DNA from: Tubiluchus corallicola | Lineage: Eukaryota > Priapulida > Priapulimorpha > Priapulimorphida > Tubiluchidae | Length of the DNA stretch: 64,000 nt | Assembly (NCBI GenBank): GCA_030141605.1 | Contig: JAQGDQ010000375.1 | Span: 79,501 to 143,500, forward strand | Reading direction: 5' to 3' | Part shown: in pieces, positions 12,305-22,069 of the stretch | Position numbering within the stretch: the stretch's first letter is position 1 | Layout: every line of letters starts with the position of its first letter | Made by a program: the position numbers and the translations under genes | Notes under the pieces: generated by a model | Databases searched by the model: none | Told to the model about the DNA's origin: nothing | The model's input: only the letters and a program-made list of their open reading frames with translations

Positions 12305-12378
12305 ATAGGTAGGCAAGTAAGTAACTAGGTAGGTAGGTAGGTAAGCAGGCAGGCAGGCAGGCAAGCCGGTAGCTAGGT
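12305..12378 (+). repeat. TAGG/CAGG tetranucleotide tract
   Basis: Imperfect TAGG units passing to CAGG, starting 19 bases after the LINE stop codon and continuing in decayed form to about 12560. It is the same unit as the array 5' of the LINE, so the element either inserted into a TAGG array or has such a tail. Confidence 0.8.
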
Positions 12379-12560
12379 AGCAGCAAACAGCAAATAAACA
12401 CAATATTAGAAAGCTACAAACAGACAAAGTGAGACGCGTGCATAGATAAAAGACTGACAGGCTAGCAGGTATGTTAATTACAAAGCAGGTAGGTAAATAG
12501 ATTGATCAGTAGACAGGCAGACGCAGGCACACAAATGAAAAAATGTAATGACGGAACAGC

Positions 12561-13167
12561 AGATGGACAGACAGGGATACGGACGGACAACCATGTTCGG
12601 CTGAGAAACGTCGGTAATGAAATGTCCATTGCCCAATGTCCTACAGCTCAAGTGCGCTGCCCGTGTGTCCACTCCTAGAAGACCCACTGTCCAAACGTCC
12701 ACTACCCACAGGTTCAGTGTCCAAAGCCCAAATGTGTTCTGCCGCAATGACCGCGACTAATGCATCTACTGGTACTGGTATTCCAATATTACGAATACAG
12801 GTAAAAAGGATTGACCAATCAGAGGCTTTGAAAGTGCTTTTATAATATTTTGAACACAACCGTCAGTTAGCACGCTTGCAAACTTTCTAGCAAGTAAAAG
12901 GTCAATTGTTGGTAGCCTTAGCCCCGTAGGTAATCAATAAATGTACGATACGCATAAGTTAAGTTATCTGTTTTTAGCTACCGCGTCGAAAATTGTAGCA
13001 TTTCAATTACCTAAATATTTTTATTATTTTTATTTAAAAACCTGTTAATTAATAAGCTTTAACAAAACAATAGAGCTGTCATTTGAAACTCTAAATTTTA
13101 TAAGATATACAATCGCAACCACTGATCGCGTGCAATTCATTGAATAATTGGAAAAATATAAACCTGA
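12561..13167. other. Non-coding stretch, no gene seen
   Basis: Low-information AT-rich DNA. Around 12620-12720 there is a local pattern of 'gtcca' (TGTCCA..TGCCCA) repeats that opens several frames without protein features. Confidence 0.4.
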
Positions 13168-13245
13168 ACCTGCCACTATCATTAAATGACTACTACCGTC
13201 AGAGATAACGATTACCATCAGTTATCACTGCTACCATTAGTGATG
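13168..13245 (+). repeat. 19-bp minisatellite, block 1
   Basis: About four units of 19 bp, such as ACTACTACCGTCAGAGATA and ACTGCTACCATTAGTGATG. The same unit recurs at 16190-16242 and 18772-19193. Confidence 0.75.
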
Positions 13246-13337
13246 AGTTTAAGTTTGTATAAAGCATAAAATCCATATAAATGAGTGATCGAATGCCGTA
13301 CAGAAAAAATACATAAACATATTGTTCATGTTCATAT

Positions 13338-13489
13338 TGTTGTGGTATCCCTATAACCATATTGCGTATGCGTCAGCTAGATACCCTTCTATGATATTTT
13401 GACATCTCGTTGCTGTTCCTATCTTTTATTAGTATTTATTATCCTAATAAACTAATATCCGTATGACTTAATGCGTTGAAACTTTGTCA
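13338..13489 (+). repeat. 5' LTR
   Basis: Begins TGTTGTGGTATCCCTATAAC. Shares with the 3' copy the blocks ATATTG.G.ATGCGTCAGCTA, CTATCTTTT.TTAGTATTT and ATCCTAATAAACTAATATCC, the last carrying an AATAAA polyadenylation signal. It is about 33 bp shorter than the 3' copy because of an internal deletion. Confidence 0.75.
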
Positions 13490-13772
13490 TGGTGGCCGCA
13501 GTAAAAACCACAGTGAACAGAAAATTTATTAACTGCCACGTGAAAACAGCGAAAATTCATCGGAAATGCTACAATGCTACTATCGCTACTATCAGCTAAC
13601 ATTCGAAGAGTGCCAGGTTGAACGACGTCGTTGCCATCTCAATCGGGAGTACGTGCTAACTTAGCAAAAATTTCCATTGTCGTCGAAACAAATCATCTTC
13701 AATGTCTACAATAGATGGAATGATCTTTGAAGAAAGGGCAGCACATTGAATAGAAACTTTTAGCCTGTAGTG

Positions 13773-14037
13773 CAGTGGTTCCCAAACTTTCTCGGACCAT
13801 TACCCAAATCAGGAAACCCTGTCGTGTCCATTACCCCCCACCTAGTACTACTTCTCCAACTCAAAAAGTAAACACACGTATATGCCACAAGCAAGCAAAA
13901 TCAAGAAGAAAACTACGTAAAATGCATTCCGAGCGAAGTTTTAAAAATTTTCAGAGGGTGCCCGTTACCCCCCCCCCCCCAAAAAAACATATTACCCCCG
14001 GGGGGGGGGTAATTTACCCCTACTTTGGGAACCACTG
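13773..14037. mobile_element. hAT-type MITE with 8-bp target duplication
   Basis: 265 bp with terminal inverted repeats CAGTGGTTCCCAAACTTT on the left and CAGTGGTTCCCAAAGTAG read inward from the right. It is flanked on both sides by the identical octamer CTGTAGTG (13765-13772 and 14038-14045). The interior has long C and G runs and no coding capacity. The 8-bp duplication and the CAGTGGTTCCCAAA terminus are typical of non-autonomous hAT elements. Confidence 0.93.
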
Positions 14038-14130
14038 CTGTAGTGTATGATACAACTAGGGTGTCGTTGACTGAAGACAGCCTGTGCAGTAAACTGGGCG
14101 CGAATCAAGAACCGTGTAACGATTCACAAT

Positions 14131-14707
14131 GGCTTCGAAAACACCATTTATGGACTGGATGGTTCCAGATTTAGCTAACATAATCCTCATAATTTAGAAA
14201 ATATTACCTTGTACCAACAACGGCGAGGTTATACTTGGAAGACGAGAGCAGAAGCACAAGCCGCAAGATTTGGGAAAAATCACAAGATGACGCTTACGAC
14301 GACTAAACCCAAGCGGTTTGACAGACCAGCAAAAAAGAACTCCAGAACAATTATGGACATTTATTGAAAGCCAGTTAAAGGTCAGTGGGAACTTTCGTAT
14401 ACAAAGGCTTCGTCTAATTCGTTATAAGCAACGTGCAAGTGAGTCGTTGGACGAGTTTGTGACCCCTGCTCGAACATTAGCACGAAAGTGCGAATTTTCC
14501 TACGAAGAACTCAAGCGCCTACTGGAATTAATTATTGCGTGTACCTCCCATGGCGTTCTCAGAAAGGACTTGTTGGGTAAGTTAAAAGGTTTTTCAATTA
14601 AGGGCACATTAACTGAAAACCGTAAATACAAATCATGTTATGCTGGCAACAAGCAACTACGGCAAATATCACAAAGCAGGGAAGCAATACATGCATATCA
14701 CTGGACT
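14131..14707 (+). pseudogene. Retrotransposon gag relic
   Basis: Starts at ATG 14131 with a short gag-like N-terminus, breaks in frame near 14200, and continues as a 130-codon frame from 14318. That frame has the signature of Ty3/Gypsy (Mag-like) gag: TPEQLW, SLDEFVT.AR.LA.KCEF, LELIIACT and RKDLL.KLKG. It lacks a zinc knuckle and is interrupted by the foldback-like unit that begins near 14722. It is a non-functional remnant. Confidence 0.7.
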
Positions 14708-14721
14708 TAGCGGAAAAGAAT

Positions 14722-16172
14722 GTAGAAAAGTTTGGTACAAGTAAGTTTGATAAAGTTTGGTACAGGTAATTTTGGTACGACGAAAATTTGGTACTACGAA
14801 AGTTTGGTTCTGGAAAATTTGGTGGTAAACGAAAAAGAGAGCATTTTTATATCTCAGTATAAAATAATTGTTTCGACTAGAAAATAAAGAAGTTCTTCAG
14901 CAGGGATCAAATATGGTACTAGAAAAGTTTGATTTATTAAAAAGTTTATAAAATATTATGCTGTAATTTATAATGCATGGCAGCTGAATTTTTAACCTAT
15001 CCATGAAGGTACATTTCAGGAAAAAGGCGAAAGGTCTTAAACTCTCCGTGTAAATTTTCTAAAAAGCTTGTTTGTTCGAGAAAATGATCACTTTCTCTGT
15101 TTTTTTTACAAAAATTATCAAACTGAGATAAGAACATGGCAGTGATGGCTAATGATATCACCGGACAGAGACTTCCTGCATAAGAATAGTTTGGCTTCCC
15201 GTGAGTGCCACAGAACACAGTATGGAGTGAGAAATGTACTTCTTGATGATGATGATAATGAAGAAGAAGGTGACAATGATGGGCTCATTTTCTCACCTTC
15301 CACCGTCCTTCCCATAAAAGCATTTTGCATAAAATCGGAGCTTAATTTAAATCATTGGAATTATCAAAAGTGCCGCAAATGTGCCACATAGTGTAGTGCC
15401 AGCAGTAACTACTGTATGCTGTAGTAATCACTGTTATTCTCGCTTTTGCTACAAATGTCATAGCCATTGCCACTGTCAACATCATCCTCAGGGTCGTCTT
15501 TGCCATCATCACTGTTATCATTATCGTCGTTATTATCATCATCACTGGCGTCATCGAGGTCATCATTAATGTTATTGCCATCACTTACTGTAATCACTCA
15601 TCGTTATTTGTTGACAGCAGCAACAGTAACAGTGATGATGGCGATGATAATTATTATGTTCACTACTATGAATATTAACAGCAGCAATAACAATACCAAC
15701 AGCAAAAACGACAACAACAGCAGCAACAGCAACAACATGACAGCAATAATGGTGGTGGTGGTGGTAGCAGTAACCACAACAAAAGAATGAGCAAGAAACA
15801 GACAAACAACGGACAAACAAAAAGAGGAAGTGAACAAAAACAAATAAATATTAACAAAACAACAATATGTGGCCCTATAACTTGTTCGAGTAGGTTATAT
15901 AAAATTCATATGTACTCATATATTCATATAAGTTTATATTAATTAAACTGAATTTGAAATAAAGAAACAAATAAAATATATTTTCATAGTACCGAACTTT
16001 CCTTTTACCGAACTTTCTCTTTACCGAATTTTCCTAGTACCAAACTTTCTGAGTACTAAACTTTCCTAGCATCAAACTTGTTCCGTACCATTTTTTCTTG
16101 TACCAAAAATACTTGACAAAACTTCGTTAGTACCATATTTACCAGTACCGTACTTACTCTGTACTAAATTTA
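14722..16172. mobile_element. Foldback-like unit with inverted arrays of a GTACCAAACTTTC repeat
   Basis: The left arm (14722-14830, with a further copy near 14912-14935) is built of degenerate units like AAAGTTTGGTAC. The right arm (about 15985-16172) is built of the reverse complement, GTACCAAACTTTC, roughly every 15-17 bp. The middle holds ATC/GAT and CAG/ACA simple repeats and no coding frame. Long terminal inverted arrays of short repeats are the hallmark of foldback transposons; here the arms are decayed. A third array of the same family is at 61286-61645. Confidence 0.5.
15230..15790. repeat. Simple-repeat interior (GAT/ATC and CAG/ACA)
   Basis: Runs of GATGATGAT, ATCATC and AACAGCAGC-type triplets. 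They open several low-complexity frames of 60-107 codons on both strands, none with a recognisable domain. Confidence 0.8.
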
Positions 16173-16189
16173 CATTGGTCAGTTTACGT

Positions 16190-16242
16190 TGACCATCAGT
16201 ACTGACTGCTACCATCAGTGATGGCTACTATCAGTGGTGACC
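16190..16242 (+). repeat. 19-bp minisatellite, block 2
   Basis: About three units (ACTGCTACCATCAGTGATG type) immediately right of the foldback-like arm, inside the LTR element. Confidence 0.65.
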
Positions 16243-16349
16243 TGAAACCTACTCTAGGTAGCCCTTTTCTTGTTCTTCAAAGATAGACATCGTTGCATAA
16301 TTCAGTACTACTCAGAATATTTAAAGAATTGTACGATGAACGAGCAATA

Positions 16350-16790
16350 AAAAATATGTAGCCCGTTAAAGGTGTCAAACTGACAGTGTACAATGGTCAT
16401 GACGTGTTTGTGCAGCATTGTGATACTAAGCCGGTACCAAAGATGGCAAATTTAGTGCAGTGGACGTAACAGGATCTGCCATCATTAGGTTGCCGACAAG
16501 TGAGATGCTAAAATTGTCATAATCAACGTTGATGGTGTCGACTCTAAACTAAGCAGTGCACACAAATGCCAGATCCAAGCAAATCAATACTGAAAAGGAG
16601 TCCAATGAGAAGCAGTGCCAGGGTTACAATTAAACCGAAAACCATCATGACACGTGTCGACCATCTGAAGAGAGTGTATCCAAACCAATTTGACAAAATA
16701 GGTAGTTTTGCTGGTACCGCTAAGCTTTTTGAAGGAAAATTCACAACCATTCGTGCAACAGCCACGCAAGTTTAGCAATAGGCTCAAGTC
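16350..16790 (+). pseudogene. Gypsy pol relic: protease to RT junction
   Basis: Frame-shifted pieces read GVKLTVYNGHDV, DGKFSAVDVTGSAIIRLPTS (aspartic-protease region) and then HLKRVYPNQFDKIGSFAGT. The last resembles the 'YP..F..IG.FPG' segment just before the reverse-transcriptase domain of Ty3/Gypsy elements. Several stops and shifts are present and the catalytic RT core is not found. Confidence 0.6.
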
Positions 16791-16799
16791 CGTCGAACA

Positions 16800-17680
16800 A
16801 TGCCTTTGTACAAAAGGTGTTTGTCAAGCCAGGTCAAGTAGGGCTAAAGTACGCAGGGAGCTCTTCCCATCAACTTCAACCAAAACTGAAACTACAGGTG
16901 GAGCCACTTTGCTGCTAGCACAACTGCTAGAAGCCTCTGATTTGCATTGTATTGACGCATTTTCTTCTTCCTTTCATCATGTTTTTAGATGGTGACATTT
17001 TCTCCAAGGCAGCATTGCAGTACACAGGAATGCTTATGTCTGCAACCTTCTACGTCGCATCTTGCTTTGAACCATCGAGCTGCCCTGTGTTTTTCTTTAA
17101 TTTAACAATTGAAGCAATGACTTTCTTGGTATTATTTATCAACTTAAATTTGTTGCATAGCCTGAGTGAACGATGTTCCATAGAGTTACATAGAAAACAA
17201 TGTACCTCGGGGTGCTGAGAAGTCAATTTGCTACCACTTCCGGTTGTATTTCCGGGTTGCTGCTCACTATTGTATAATCGACGCATGCGCTGAGCTCGCG
17301 AAATTCCTGACTTCGGTATCGCATTTATCTTTTGGGCTCCTTGTAGGCTGAGACGCCAAAGACGGGGTGATTCATTTTGTCAGCTGCGTCCTTAATGAAT
17401 TCGACTAGATCGAAAATCGTCAGATTCTTGCGCTCATATTTCAGAAGCCTGGTTACAACATCCTCCCGCCTATCCTGAAGCTCAAACGGCAGTTTTTTCA
17501 TTATTTGTAGCAAGCTGCACTGAGTATTAATTTCGACCCTTCTCTTAAGCAGCTACATCGTGGAAACACCCAGTGGCACAAAATTGCTCCAAAATCACAG
17601 TCACCTATGCGAGTTGGAATATCCACCCAAAGATAGAGTCGTCAGATTAGCTGATGCATGTTTAGAAGCAAATTCTACGA
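16800..17680 (-). pseudogene. BEL/Pao retrotransposon relic, antisense to the LTR element
   Basis: The minus strand reads KKLPFELQDRREDVVTRL, then FDLVEFIKDAADKMNHPVFG, then a knuckle-like CFLCNSMEHRSLRLCNKF, then VAPPVVSVLVEVDGKSSLRTLALLD. This order (gag-like region ending in DPVFG, zinc-knuckle region, aspartic protease with ALLD) is that of BEL/Pao polyproteins. Stops and shifts separate the pieces. Its orientation is opposite to the surrounding gag and protease relics, so it is a separate insertion. Confidence 0.65.
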
Positions 17681-18417
17681 CAAACTTGCCTACAAGTCAT
17701 CCACATGATGATTGAAAGTGGTTGAAGCAGATATGTAAAGTAGTCTGGAATTGAACCTTGAGCTGTTACAGGCAAATGATTATGAATAATGGATTTACTG
17801 TGATGCATGGAAATGTTAATTTTGTGTACCTTGTTTCCTTTGCAATACTGCAGCGGTTGTATTGTTGAACTTACCTACCCATTAACAGTTGTCTTAACGT
17901 GTTAGTGAATGTATCAAATTGCTGTAATAAGTTTGATTTGCATTTTGTAGTCAAATTTCAGTGATAAGTTTACCTAGCCCATAACAAAAATATGACTAGC
18001 CTTTTTGATGTTCTCAAAAATTTAAACACTAAGTGCAAACATTCAAAATGTAAAGCGTAAGCAAATGGCAATCAATTATGTTAATACTGGTTATGTGTAA
18101 TTCAATTTATTTTTTCTGTAAATTAACTGTGTATATGGACTAGTATTCAAGAAATAATCCTGTCGGTAACGTTACTATATTGCCATAAGTAGAACATTAG
18201 GTTGAAGTATCTCACATTCCTGTTAAAACATCGATGATCTTTTGTTACTGGTAAACATAAATTCAATATCCACATATAAGCTCGGTTAAGGCCAGTTTGC
18301 ACTTAGTATATTCAAGTTGAACCATTTTACTTGTTAGTAATGCAATTCACGTATAGGCCTGTGTTTGTATGCTTCTGAAAATCTGTTTTATATGCATTGT
18401 ATGTATTGTCATTACCT
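17681..18417. other. Interior of the LTR element, nothing recognisable
   Basis: AT-rich sequence between the BEL/Pao relic and the polypurine tract. No reverse transcriptase, RNase H or integrase motif was seen in any frame. Confidence 0.4.
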
Positions 18418-18430
18418 AAAAGGAAAGGGA
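18418..18430 (+). promoter_or_regulatory. Polypurine tract of the LTR element
   Basis: AAAAGGAAAGGGA directly abuts the TGTTGT start of the 3' LTR, as expected for the plus-strand primer of an LTR retrotransposon. Confidence 0.75.
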
Positions 18431-18615
18431 TGTTGTAGTATCTCTATAATCATATTGTGCATGCGTCAGCTACAGATGACTTTCTCTCTGAAGTGTGCAG
18501 TGTCAGGGTCACGTTTTTGTGATATTATTATCTCTTATTGATGTTTCTATCTTTTGTTAGTATTTTATCCTAATAAACTAATATCCGCATTATTTAATGT
18601 GTTGAAACTGCTTCA
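18431..18615 (+). repeat. 3' LTR
   Basis: Begins TGTTGTAGTATCTCTATAAT and ends near GAAACTGCTTCA. Contains AATAAA in the block ATCCTAATAAACTAATATCC shared with the 5' copy. Confidence 0.75.
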
Positions 18616-18771
18616 CATACTAAATTGACAATTTAAAACAGCTGAATAATACAAAATTTCAAAATATAAATTTAGTAAAATTAAAATAAAAATATAAAAA
18701 ACTTATTATGTAATGGCACATATAATGTTCTGTTATAAAATAGTTAATGAAGTTTTACGAAAAAATAGTTT

Positions 18772-19193
18772 TACCTGCTACCATCAGTGATGACTGCAGC
18801 TACAATCAGTTATAATTGCTACTATCACTGAAGACTGCTACCATCGGTTATAACTGTTGCTATCAGTGATGACTAGTACCATCAGATATAACTGTTACTA
18901 TCAGTGATGAGTGATACCGTCAGTGATAACTGCTGCCACCAGTTATAACTGTTACTATCAGTGATGACTGCTATCATCAACTACAACTGTTACTATCAGT
19001 GATGACTGCTATCATCAACTACAACTGTTACTATCAGTGATGACTGCTACTATCAGTCACGACTGCTGCCATCAGTGATCTGCTACTATAAGTGATAACT
19101 GCTACTATTGATGATGACTGCTACTACCAATGATGACTGCAACTATTGGTGATGACTGCTACTATCAGTGATAACTGCTACCATTAATGAAGA
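18772..19193 (+). repeat. 19-bp minisatellite, block 3 (main array)
   Basis: Some 22 units of 19 bp, for example ACTGTTACTATCAGTGATG and ACTGCTATCATCAACTACA. In the middle these two alternate as a 38-bp dimer repeated almost exactly, a sign of recent local amplification. Confidence 0.9.
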
Positions 19194-19588
19194 CATCTGA
19201 TGAATGACATGCCTTTTATGGAAGTATTTTAGTGACCTCAACGAAATAGTGGTATCTCTAATACATTTCTCACACAGCATCGGCCAAACCGTTGCAAGAT
19301 AACGTATATAGAACCGTTTGATATGTTTGTCCTTTGAAATTTAACGTGTGACTATGGTTTGTGTTTTGTGTGTAATTTTAGACATGTTATCATTTCAGGC
19401 ACATGCGGGATGGTCAACTATACATGACTTGGATATAAGTTGTATATCCTATAAAACTTCCTTGGAGGTCAGTATACTGAGTTACACGAACGAAAAAGAG
19501 AGAAAAAGAGAGGAAGAATAAAGAGAAAGAGGAGAGCGAGAGAAAGAGAAGAGAGGAAGACAGAGGGTGAGGCAGAGAGAGAGACAGA

Positions 19589-19650
<62 letters not shown>

Positions 19651-20214
19651 AGATGCTTATTTATTTTATTTTATTCGTTTATTATTTATTTATTGGTCGA
19701 AGTAGGATAATACATTTCAAAATTATGTATTTTCTTATTACAATTACGCGGTACGCCAGGTTTCAATTATTCTCTTATTATAGGATTCGTAGTAATATAT
19801 TTGCCTATTTATTTGTTGTTTGTGCAGGTAGCTGGTATATTAAATAAATGCCACATTTTCACATCAACATTCTCCAGTTTTAACTATATTTATTACAGAT
19901 GCGTGCACACCATAAGCTGAATTCGGTTATCAAAATTTATTTGTCAATTGAACATTAAAGGATGCAACTGAGCTTATGTATAAAAATATGCTCGCTGGAA
20001 AATTGCTGGAAACGCTGTTTTTTAAATTCTGTTAACTTTGCGCCAGAATTATTTTACCGAACTATTCGCTTAGTGCCTGATGCATAAATTGGCACAAAAA
20101 GAGATTTTTTATCACCGTATTCTGCTTTCTCATTAACTGCGGACACAAAAACAACACTATTTTGAATTTCACTTCATTTATTTTTTACACCTCGCAGATA
20201 TATTTATTGTATTT
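19194..20214. other. Non-coding stretch with GA microsatellite
   Basis: No exon seen. A purine-rich GA/GAAA tract occupies about 19488-19652 and ends in a run of ten G. Two AATAAA signals for the minus-strand exon at 20221 lie at its right end (20204-20209 and 20215-20220 on the minus strand). Confidence 0.6.
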
Positions 20215-20220
20215 TTATTC

Positions 20221-20438
20221 TAGGTCCTAATGTTTAGTAACCGTCTCAATGGACCACCTATTGGATTAACAGCCTGGAATTTTTTCGTTGTCGACAGATC
20301 CAAACTATTAACAGTAAGACCTGAGTCAGGTGTAGCAAATTTCCTAGCAGTTGCGAATAGAATCTTTTTTCCATTAACGGTTAATGTGTTGCTTCCTGTG
20401 ATTAGATTGTCAGGAACCAGTTCCATTAAGTCTGGCAA
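20221..20438 (-). CDS. Terminal coding exon of an unidentified gene
   Basis: The minus strand has an excellent acceptor (eight T, then CAG, then a second CAG four bases on). It is followed by an open frame of about 72 residues ending in a TAG that directly abuts an AATAAA signal. The peptide has NTLTVNGKKI in the middle and ends GGPLRRLLNIRT. The spacing of the NGKK and SGLTVNS segments vaguely recalls the C-terminal half of a fasciclin (FAS1) domain, but this is too weak to assign. Upstream exons, expected between 20.45 and 21.8 kb or beyond, were not found. It could also be a processed fragment. Confidence 0.35.
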
Positions 20439-20449
20439 CTGACTGAAAA

Positions 20450-21854
20450 AAAATGATATTTTAAGAATGTGTTTGGAAATAGCTTGAAAGTTAAGGCTGT
20501 TATATCAACCGATAGGAACATGTATTCACACGTTTGATTTGTATTAACAGAAATAACTCTTTTGCAGATTGTTAGTGCGATGATCACCTATTTCCTGGTT
20601 CTCTTGCAACTTGCGCCATCTGTGGGGAATCGCGTAAATGGTTCTAGGTTCAATTTTCATGATGGAAAAAACAATTCTTATGGAATCAACGAGTAGGCAT
20701 AACTTGTGATGATTTCCCGTCATTTCTAGCCGTTTTTTACTCTGCAAGCCATTTTTAAAGACATGATTTTATTCCCAGAAAGCAAGGTCTAGGGCAATTA
20801 TGTGGTGTGAAAAGTATTACCAATGTTTATGTTTCAATATAAAATGTAGTCTTCTAACACAAGATATGGCTTCTAGCACGTAATTGTGTCAGTGCGAGAA
20901 AAGGTAGAAAACAGAAAAGCAAAATTCATTATTAACGCAAATTTTGCAAGCATTAACATATATAGTTTGTTGTAATATTTTTAGTCTTTAACTACTTACA
21001 TTTTCAGCTGGGCACAGGAAAGTATGATTAAATATAAAGAAGATACATACAAAACCCATGTTTTGACAGTTTTTTTCTTAATAATTTTCATGTGTTAGAC
21101 CATGAGTCGAGTCTGGCTTAGTTAAATCGTTTAGCTAAGTCATAAGGATTCTAACGGTTCGCTTCTTTTGGGTCACATAAGCTATTAACTTAATTATGGT
21201 GGTTCTTTTCACTGTTTCCCTAAGCTACAAGTAAAGCACTATGTTATTGATGTAGTTAAGGTTTTTTAGTTAAAATTCCTAATTTAGCGTGCAGAAAAGT
21301 TTAAACTTTTTTGCCTCCCCATCTGCTGACCAAGTCGGCCTGGGTTGTCCGACAATGTGCGTGCCCATTCAAAGCAGCTTGCTTCATTTTAGCCATTTGT
21401 TGCGATTGATGATCATTGGATGAATGTCAACACGACTTTACTAGTGTGAAAACATGGAGGACGTTCTCAGAGTGTTTTTTCGGTGCTTCTGACACATACC
21501 CAAAGTTTTGTTCTGAGCATTCTTTTTTTTGCTTCACATATTCTTACCCTGGAGATTAGTATATTCAGTTTTTCCCTCGAACCTCTTATCGGTGGAATAC
21601 TTTAGTAGAGTGTTCAGCTATATCAGTGTTAACTGCACCTCGTATTATTCTATAACAAATTAGATTTTAAAAATAATATTTGTCTGAAGTTGTGTTCACA
21701 TTCCACTTTTTAGTCGTGGTTTTTTACTAACTGTCAGCACTGCAGATCTACATGGAAGCGAATTGCATAAAAAAGAAGAACAGCATACAGATGAGGAACG
21801 ATTTCGTTTGAGTCCTCCGCCAAAATAGTTAGTTGACTGAAGTTGACTTTGACG
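20450..21854. other. 3' flank of the ACE-like gene, no exon seen
   Basis: This interval should hold the 3' untranslated region of the ACE-like gene on the minus strand. One AATAAA on that strand lies at 20769-20774, about 1.1 kb past the stop; a nearer signal was not obvious. Confidence 0.4.
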
Positions 21855-22069
21855 TTAGTATCTGCCAGCGTTGGTTGTACTTGCTTCGTTGTTTATATCA
21901 GTGGGAACTTTTAGAAGTCTTTTCTTTCGTTTTTCATTTCCACCATAGTAATTAGCTAGACAAGCTCTACAGCTGACTGCTAGCAGCACAAGAATCACAG
22001 CCCCAATAACAACTCCTACAGCGATGTAGACCGTCTCCAATGCTCCCTGACTGGCACTCGGAGCAGTGG
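21855..22069 (-). CDS. ACE: ACE last exon: stalk, transmembrane helix, cytoplasmic tail
   Basis: 215 bp, phase 1 to the TAA at 21857-21855. The phase that fits the previous exon uses the acceptor GTTGCAG|CC at 22070/22069, giving a Ser/Ala/Pro stalk, then a helix of about 24 residues beginning [19 protein letters not shown], a short Cys-containing juxtamembrane part, the basic [10 protein letters not shown] and a Ser/Thr-rich tail ending NAGRY. A better-looking acceptor (TTTTTTTCAG, 22092) lies 22 bases upstream but is out of phase with the donor used here and would stop at once. Confidence 0.85.

Larger units (their letters stand above)
13338..18615 (+). mobile_element. Decayed Ty3/Gypsy-type LTR retrotransposon with nested insertions
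   Basis: Two direct terminal repeats (13338-13489 and 18431-18615) start TGTTGT and end in TCA. They are flanked by CATAT on the left (13333-13337) and CATAC on the right (18616-18620), a 5-bp target duplication with one mismatch. A purine tract AAAAGGAAAGGGA sits directly 5' of the right LTR. Inside, in order, are a gag relic and an aspartic-protease/RT-junction relic on the same strand; reverse transcriptase, RNase H and integrase are missing. A hAT MITE, a foldback-like unit and a reversed BEL/Pao piece are inserted. The element is long dead. Confidence 0.75.

Noticed and set aside
15342-15857. Several 60-107 codon frames rich in Met/Thr, His or Cys
   Set aside because: Translations of GAT/ATC and CAG/ACA simple repeats; no domain.
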